From Deinococcus multiflagellatus (GTDB lineage: Bacteria; Deinococcota; Deinococci; Deinococcales; Deinococcaceae), in assembly GCF_020166415.1 (NCBI RefSeq), contig NZ_JAIQXV010000041.1, forward strand, positions 1 through 6,756: 6,756 nucleotides of DNA. The letters run 5' to 3'. This document shows, piece by piece, positions 1-6,756 of the stretch. The notes below the pieces were generated by a model that did not search any database, was not told where the DNA came from, and worked only from the letters and a program-made list of their open reading frames with translations. A program made the position numbers and the translations under genes. How positions within the stretch are numbered: position 1 is the first letter of the stretch; each line of letters opens with the position of its first letter.

Positions 1-2
1 GA

Positions 3-68
3 ACGGAAGATGCCCGGATCAAGCTCAAACGCCTCTACCCTCGCTACAAACCTGTGAAACTTTCTTAG
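3..68 (+). CDS. 3' end of an unidentified ORF (possible transposase tail)
   Basis: An open frame enters from the left edge and stops at TAG 66-68. Its visible end reads RIKLKRLYPRYKPVKLS, a basic tail. Only 21 codons are visible, so no family can be assigned. A basic C-terminus lying hard against a transposon end would suit the tail of an insertion-sequence transposase, but that is a guess. The stretch is less G+C-rich than the DNA to its right, which fits it being outside the Tn3-type element. It could also be a chance open frame. Confidence 0.3.
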   Translation, partial: TEDARIKLKRLYPRYKPVKLS

Positions 69-79
69 CTACGCACTAG

Positions 80-99
80 AGTTGGAACAGAAGTTCCCG

Positions 100-104
<5 letters not shown>
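80..104 (+). repeat. Left terminal inverted repeat (visible matching part)
   Basis: The segment starts AGTTGGAACAG and ends TTCCCGCTAAG. It matches the reverse complement of 6732-6756 at 23 of 25 positions, with differences at the 8th and 14th bases. It contains the tnpA stop codon (complement of 100-102). Tn3-family repeats are usually 38 bp, so 67-79 may be the outer part; this cannot be compared because the partner is off the window. Confidence 0.85.
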
Positions 105-3120
<3,016 letters not shown>

Positions 3121-3240
3121 GGGTTCCTTCAGTAAATCTCCTTATCACTGGATTCCTCCTTCTTTCCCCCGAACAACGGCGCGCCCAGGTCTCCCGTCTC
3201 ATGCCCCACGTTTTACACTTATCGCAGGAACGGAGGGGAT
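3121..3240. promoter_or_regulatory. tnpA-tnpI divergent intergenic region; candidate resolution site
   Basis: This 120-bp gap separates divergent tnpA and tnpI genes. In Tn4430 the internal resolution site of about 116 bp, bound by TnpI, lies in the same place. A near-direct repeat is visible: CTTATCACTGGA at 3141-3152 and CTTATCGCAGGA at 3218-3229 (10 of 12 identical). These could be recombinase binding motifs. The gap must also hold both promoters. A possible -10 box, TACACT at 3214-3219, faces tnpI, but I found no convincing -35. I could not identify an inverted-repeat core crossover site with confidence. The location is a strong clue; the exact site is inference. Confidence 0.5.
3141..3229 (+). 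repeat. Pair of near-direct 12-bp repeats in the candidate resolution site
   Basis: CTTATCACTGGA (3141-3152) and CTTATCGCAGGA (3218-3229) share 10 of 12 bases in the same orientation, with starts 77 bp apart. TnpI-type resolution sites combine a core inverted pair with accessory direct repeats, so this pair is a candidate. It could also be chance. Confidence 0.35.
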
Positions 3241-4101
<861 letters not shown>

Positions 4102-4115
4102 AGCCCCCGCGAACT

Positions 4116-4364
4116 TCACGAAAGACGATGCGGCCAGAGAACCCTTCCCAGGAGCAGCAGCCCGATCACCAGAAACGGCACGGGCCACCAGCCCGTGAAC
4201 AGGCTCAGTCCGCCCATCACCAGACCCGACACCAGCAGGGTGTGGGATACGCAGCACAACACGGCGACAAGCAACGGGACGGCCGCTGGTCCTATCCTCT
4301 GCCGGACCCTGGATGGGCGACGTGGGAAGACCAGGGGAAGGGGACGTTCACGACGTTTCGTCAC
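4116..4364 (-). CDS. merF: MerF-like small membrane protein (putative metal-ion transporter)
   Basis: An 82-residue protein with a basic N-terminal segment (about 1-25) and two hydrophobic helices at about 28-52 and 59-77. A vicinal Cys pair, C37-C38, lies in the first helix (LLVAVLCCVSHTLL), followed by GGLSLFTG between the helices. The order, an ALCC-type pair, then GLSxxTG, then a Pro-containing second helix, resembles MerF, the 81-residue inner-membrane importer that passes Hg(II) inward. MerF has a second Cys pair near its cytoplasmic C-terminus, and this protein has none. The GTG start follows the reductase stop directly (TGA|GTG), with a purine-rich GAGGAGGGG just upstream, so translation is probably coupled. 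It is the last gene of the operon. The family call rests on a short match and could be a different small metal-related membrane protein. Confidence 0.6.
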   Translation of the reverse strand: MTKRRERPLPLVFPRRPSRVRQRIGPAAVPLLVAVLCCVSHTLLVSGLVMGGLSLFTGWWPVPFLVIGLLLLGRVLWPHRLS

Positions 4365-5744
4365 TCAGATCCCCTCCTCGAAATGCACGCCGCCCAGAGC
4401 ACTCGACAAGCCCTCAGCGAGGGTGGGATGAATGTGCAGCATGTCCCGCAGGTCGGTGTACTTCGCTGCCAGGTGCATGGCCGTGATGAGTTCATGGACG
4501 ATCTCCGCACCCTCGGCCAGCAGGACCGCTGCGCCCAGCAACCGGTCCGTGTCCGCATCCGCCACGACCTTGATGAATCCGGCCGTTTCCCCCAGGGCCC
4601 GTGCTTTCGCAATCTTGCGCCCTTCGTAGCGCCCGACCTTCACCCGGTACCCGAGCTGCCGGGCCTCGCGCTCGGTGAGCCCCACCCGGCCGAGCTGCGG
4701 GTCGCTGAACACGGCGTAGGGCACCACCCGGTCGCGGATGGAAAGCCCAGCTTGTTTCGTGACGTTCTCGTACACCACCCGGGCGTCGTCCCGTGCCGTG
4801 TGGGTGAACATCGGGCCGCCCCGCACGTCCCCCAGCGCCCAGATGCCCGGTACGTTCGTTTCCAGACGGTCGTTGATCCGGATAAAACCCTGGGTATCCA
4901 GGGCGACTCCGGCCGCCGGAAGGTTCAACTCATCCGTGTTCGGCTGGCGTCCCCCGGCGACCAGCAGGTGCGAACCTTCCAGTACGTGTTCCGCATCGTC
5001 TACACGGACGGTCAGGCGGAGCTGACCGTTCGTGTCTTCGACGGCCGTCGCGGTGGCCCCGGTGAGGATGGTGATGCCTTCCTGCGCGAGCGCCTGCTCC
5101 AAAGCACGCGCGATGTCCTCGTCCTCCTCGCTCAGGAGGTGCGGGCCGCGCTGCACCAGGGTCACCTCCGAGCCGAAGCGGCGGTACATCTGCGCGTATT
5201 CCACCCCGATGTACCCCCCACCCACGACCAAGAGGTGTCCAGGCAGTTCCGTCAGGTGCAGGGCGCTAGTGGAATCGAGAAAGGGCACGTCGTTCAGCCC
5301 AGCGATGCCCGGCATCGCTGGGCGACTCCCGGTATTGATGAACACGCGCGCGGCTTCGATGGTCTCCCCGTCCACGTCCAGGACCTGCGGCCCGGTGAAC
5401 CGGGCCTGCCCCCGGATCAAGATAACATTCGGGTTCTTCTGGACGTTGACTTCCGCCCCCTGCCGCACGCTGTTCACCAGGTCGTCCTTGCGCCGCATCA
5501 CCTCGGGCAGCTTGACCTCGACCGGTCCGGCATGAACTCCCCAGTGGGCGGCTTCCCGTGCGACATGCGCCACGCGGGCACTGGCGATCAGGGTCTTGGT
5601 GGGAATGCAGCCCCGATTGAGGCAGGTACCGCCCAGTTGATCCCGCTCGACCAGGGCGACGGAGAGTCCCTTGAAGCCCAGTTTGAGGGCCAGGGGGAGA
5701 CCCGCCATTCCCCCGCCGATCACCACGGCGTCGTAGCGCGTCAT
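4365..5744 (-). CDS. merA: MerA-like FAD/NAD(P)H disulfide oxidoreductase, probable mercuric reductase
   Basis: A 459-residue class I pyridine nucleotide-disulfide oxidoreductase, probably cytosolic and dimeric. In the mer setting it would reduce Hg(II) to Hg(0) with NAD(P)H. The FAD-binding motif GGGMAG is at 10-15. The redox-active disulfide C41/C46 lies in GGTCLNRGCIPTK. The NAD(P) motif GGGYIG is at 175-180, followed by a VQRG turn with R199, which may favour NADPH. The second FAD motif ALGD is at 303-306. The interface block HPTLAE has H439 and E444. Two points depart from classical MerA: there is no N-terminal heavy-metal-associated domain, and the C-terminus (ALGGVHFEEGI) lacks the Cys-Cys pair that delivers Hg(II). 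The retained His-Glu dyad is more like lipoamide or glutathione reductases. The start ATG overlaps the upstream stop (ATGA), with GGGAGCAGGT as ribosome site. Fold certain; substrate inferred from the neighbours. Confidence 0.85.
   Translation of the reverse strand: MTRYDAVVIGGGMAGLPLALKLGFKGLSVALVERDQLGGTCLNRGCIPTKTLIASARVAHVAREAAHWGVHAGPVEVKLPEVMRRKDDLVNSVRQGAEVNVQKNPNVILIRGQARFTGPQVLDVDGETIEAARVFINTGSRPAMPGIAGLNDVPFLDSTSALHLTELPGHLLVVGGGYIGVEYAQMYRRFGSEVTLVQRGPHLLSEEDEDIARALEQALAQEGITILTGATATAVEDTNGQLRLTVRVDDAEHVLEGSHLLVAGGRQPNTDELNLPAAGVALDTQGFIRINDRLETNVPGIWALGDVRGGPMFTHTARDDARVVYENVTKQAGLSIRDRVVPYAVFSDPQLGRVGLTEREARQLGYRVKVGRYEGRKIAKARALGETAGFIKVVADADTDRLLGAAVLLAEGAEIVHELITAMHLAAKYTDLRDMLHIHPTLAEGLSSALGGVHFEEGI
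5297..5323. repeat. Perfect 27-bp inverted repeat inside merA
   Basis: GCCCAGCGATGCC (5297-5309) is followed by one C and then its exact reverse complement GGCATCGCTGGGC (5311-5323). It lies within the merA codons for PAMPGIAG. In the mRNA it could fold as a very strong hairpin. Whether it has any role is unknown. Confidence 0.7.
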
Positions 5745-6208
5745 ACCTGCTCCCGGCTACCCAGGGTCCGCAGGAAGGTCACCACATTTCCCAGGCAGCA
5801 ACTTCCCTGCGGGTTGTTCACCTCACAGCCGCAGCGCCCCGCCTGTACATGAGCGCGGATGGAAGCATCCAGAGCATCGGCTGTGTCTGAGACGGCCGCC
5901 TGGGTGAGGTCGGCACGGGTGTGTCCGAAGCAGTAGCAGACCGGGACCTCTGGAGCCTGATCCTTCTGGAGGACAGGCACCTTGAGGTCCCTACTGCGGT
6001 AGGTCTGGGTGGGACTGAAGTACACCACATCGCAAGTGGGGTCCGGGCACAACCGGAAGGCGTCCTCTGGCTCCAGCCTGGCCAGCGCGGGTGGGGTCAG
6101 GAGGGCCTTGAGCGTGATCAGTGGCACGCCCTTTCCGCGGGTGCCACTGACCGGGCAGGACGTGACGTCCTGCCCCTGAGCGTTGGGGACGCAGCAGGTG
6201 GGTTCCAT
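5741..6208 (-). CDS. CopZ N-terminal-like Cys-rich [2Fe-2S]/zinc protein, putative metallochaperone
   Basis: A 155-residue soluble protein with 11 cysteines. Cys order: C5-C6 and C18 near the start, C54 and C59 (LCPDPTCDVVYF), C91 and C93 (PVCYCFGHT), C126 and C128 (GRCGCEVNNP), C137-C138 (GSCCLGN). The CxxxxCxVVYF, VCYCF and NPxGxCCLG blocks match the N-terminal domain of Archaeoglobus fulgidus CopZ, which binds a [2Fe-2S] cluster and zinc. The Atx1-like copper domain that follows in CopZ is missing here. As first gene after the metal-responsive promoter it probably binds, relays or reduces the metal handled by the operon; the exact step is unknown. ATG 6208 was chosen because it fits a leaderless start from the promoter. 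An in-frame TTG lies two codons upstream, inside the -10 region. The end overlaps merA by ATGA. Confidence 0.8.
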   Translation of the reverse strand: MEPTCCVPNAQGQDVTSCPVSGTRGKGVPLITLKALLTPPALARLEPEDAFRLCPDPTCDVVYFSPTQTYRSRDLKVPVLQKDQAPEVPVCYCFGHTRADLTQAAVSDTADALDASIRAHVQAGRCGCEVNNPQGSCCLGNVVTFLRTLGSREQV

Positions 6209-6245
6209 ACCCAAGGCTAAAGTCTCCCCTCAAGGGGAGAGTCAA
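6209..6245 (-). promoter_or_regulatory. MerR-type long-spacer promoter and operator of the mer operon
   Basis: Read on the minus strand, a -35 box TTGACT (6245-6240) is followed by the perfect palindrome TCTCCCCTTGAGGGGAGA (6240-6223) and then TTTAGCCT. The -10 is TAGCCT at 6219-6214 (20-bp spacer, TANNNT form) or TTAGCC at 6220-6215 (19-bp spacer). A 19-20 bp spacer filled by a palindrome is the signature of promoters activated by MerR-family proteins through DNA untwisting. The sequence resembles copA/CueR-type promoters. The -35 overlaps the merR TGA stop (6244-6242). Transcription would start at or next to the A of ATG 6208, giving a leaderless message. Confidence 0.85.
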
Positions 6246-6661
6246 GGGGAAGGCGGATTCAGGTACACGCAGCCTGCGGTATCACACTCGGGATCGGGGT
6301 GAGCCTGAGCGTACGCCAGCCGTTGGGCGAGTTCAGCTTCCAACGCCTGAAGCTGTGCAAGCTGCTGGCGGACGGCCCGGAGATGCACTTGCAACTCGTC
6401 ACGGACATCCGTGCAGGGCTTCTGACCCTCCGCGCGGAGGCTGAGGATGCGAGCAATTTCGCCGAGGGTAAATCCGACGTGCTGGGCGGAACGGATGAAC
6501 TGTACGCGCTCCGTGCTGTCTGCGGTGTACATCCGGTAGCCGCTCTCTTTGCGTTCATGCTGGAGGAGGCCAAGGTCGGTCCAGTAGCGCAAGGTCTTGA
6601 CCCGTTCACCGGTCTCGGTGGCCAGTTGTCCGATGGAGAGCGGAGCTGGCTGAGGGGTCAT
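6242..6661 (-). CDS. merR: MerR-family metal-responsive transcriptional activator
   Basis: A 139-residue dimeric regulator. The N-terminal winged helix-turn-helix covers about 8-75 (LSIGQLATETGERVKTLRYWTDLGLL, then SGYRMYT and the GFTLGEIARIL block). A dimerisation helix runs about 84-118. Metal ligands are C83 (GQKPC) and C126 and C131 in the C-terminal loop (PECDTAGC). A first-position Cys, where copper sensors have Ser, points to a divalent thiophilic ion such as Hg(II), Cd(II), Pb(II) or Zn(II). The C126-C131 spacing is shorter than C117-C126 of Tn501 MerR, so the metal is not settled. It is co-directional with the operon it should control, not divergent as in Tn501. ATG 6661 begins right before the conserved domain. 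An in-frame GTG at 6694 would add an 11-residue extension without family support. No clear Shine-Dalgarno precedes the ATG. Confidence 0.9.
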   Translation of the reverse strand: MTPQPAPLSIGQLATETGERVKTLRYWTDLGLLQHERKESGYRMYTADSTERVQFIRSAQHVGFTLGEIARILSLRAEGQKPCTDVRDELQVHLRAVRQQLAQLQALEAELAQRLAYAQAHPDPECDTAGCVYLNPPSP

Positions 6662-6731
6662 GACCCGAGTGTTGCAACTTCGCGGGCGGAGCACCGTGGG
6701 CTGGATCGCTCAGCACGAGCCTGAGCCTTGG
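6662..6731. promoter_or_regulatory. Leader region of merR, with a hairpin
   Basis: This stretch should carry the merR promoter (minus strand), but I saw neither a good -35/-10 pair nor a ribosome site. It has an inverted repeat GCTCAG (6708-6713) / CTGAGC (6721-6726) with a 7-nt loop, and a palindrome GTTGCAAC at 6671-6678 that ends 10 nt upstream of the ATG. Either might be an operator; neither is proven. merR may be transcribed from outside the visible sequence. Confidence 0.3.
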
Positions 6732-6756
6732 CTTAGCGGGAAATTCTGCTCCAACT
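6732..6756 (-). repeat. Right terminal inverted repeat (inner part, cut by the window edge)
   Basis: CTTAGCGGGAA to GCTCCAACT is the reverse complement, with two mismatches, of the left repeat at 80-104. It continues beyond the last base of the window, so the outer boundary of the transposon is not seen. Confidence 0.85.

Noticed and set aside
4128..5852. Long plus-strand open frame (574 codons) across the reductase gene
   Set aside because: It is antisense to a clearly recognisable FAD disulfide reductase. Its translation is low-complexity, rich in His, Arg, Gln and Pro, and resembles no protein family; it reflects G+C-rich codon bias on the other strand.
6212..6214. TTG as an alternative start of the Cys-rich protein
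   Set aside because: It lies within or against the -10 element, so it would not be on the transcript if the promoter is as drawn; ATG 6208 fits the expected transcript start.
6659..6694. Longer N-terminus for MerR from GTG 6694
   Set aside because: The added 11 residues have no counterpart in the family and there is no ribosome site; ATG 6661 gives the normal MerR N-terminus.

Overview
The window is about 63-65% G+C by eye. It holds almost all of one Tn3-family transposon that carries a compact mercury-resistance-type operon. The host is most likely Deinococcus or a relative. The reasons are the high G+C, the style of the proteins, and a main metal-responsive promoter whose TANNNT -10 box lies only 5 nt before an ATG, which is the leaderless layout common in Deinococcus. 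That assignment is an inference; no taxonomic marker gene is present.

Layout. Bases 1-79 are flanking DNA, containing the last codons of an unidentified ORF (possibly another transposase). Matching terminal inverted repeats lie at 80-104 and at 6732-6756 (23 of 25 bases identical, inverted). The second runs off the window edge, so the outer right end of the element is not visible. Inside the repeats, tnpA (minus strand, 3120 to 100) encodes a full-length Tn3 transposase with an intact DDE triad. Across a 120-bp gap, a tyrosine recombinase of TnpI type is transcribed divergently (3241 to 4101). This is the Tn4430-style arrangement rather than the Tn3/Tn21 serine-resolvase arrangement, and the gap is the expected place for the resolution site.

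The passenger operon is on the minus strand from the right end: merR (6661 to 6242), a CopZ-N-terminal-like Cys-rich [2Fe-2S]/Zn protein (6208 to 5741), a MerA-like flavoprotein disulfide reductase (5744 to 4365) and a short two-helix membrane protein resembling MerF (4364 to 4116). The last three genes are tightly coupled, with an ATGA overlap and then a TGA|GTG junction. A MerR-type promoter with a long 19-20 bp spacer and a perfect palindrome lies between merR and the operon; its -35 box overlaps the merR stop codon. The operon ends tail-to-tail with tnpI, 14 bp away.

How the parts fit: MerR senses a thiophilic metal and untwists the long-spacer promoter. The MerF-like protein would carry the ion through the membrane, the Fe-S protein may bind or relay metal, and the reductase would reduce Hg(II) or act on a related thiol/disulfide substrate. 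There is no MerT, MerP, MerB or MerD. The reductase lacks the C-terminal Cys pair of classical MerA, so true Hg(II) reductase activity is not certain from sequence alone. No gene-free stretch exceeds 300 bases, and I saw no tRNA, rRNA or CRISPR.
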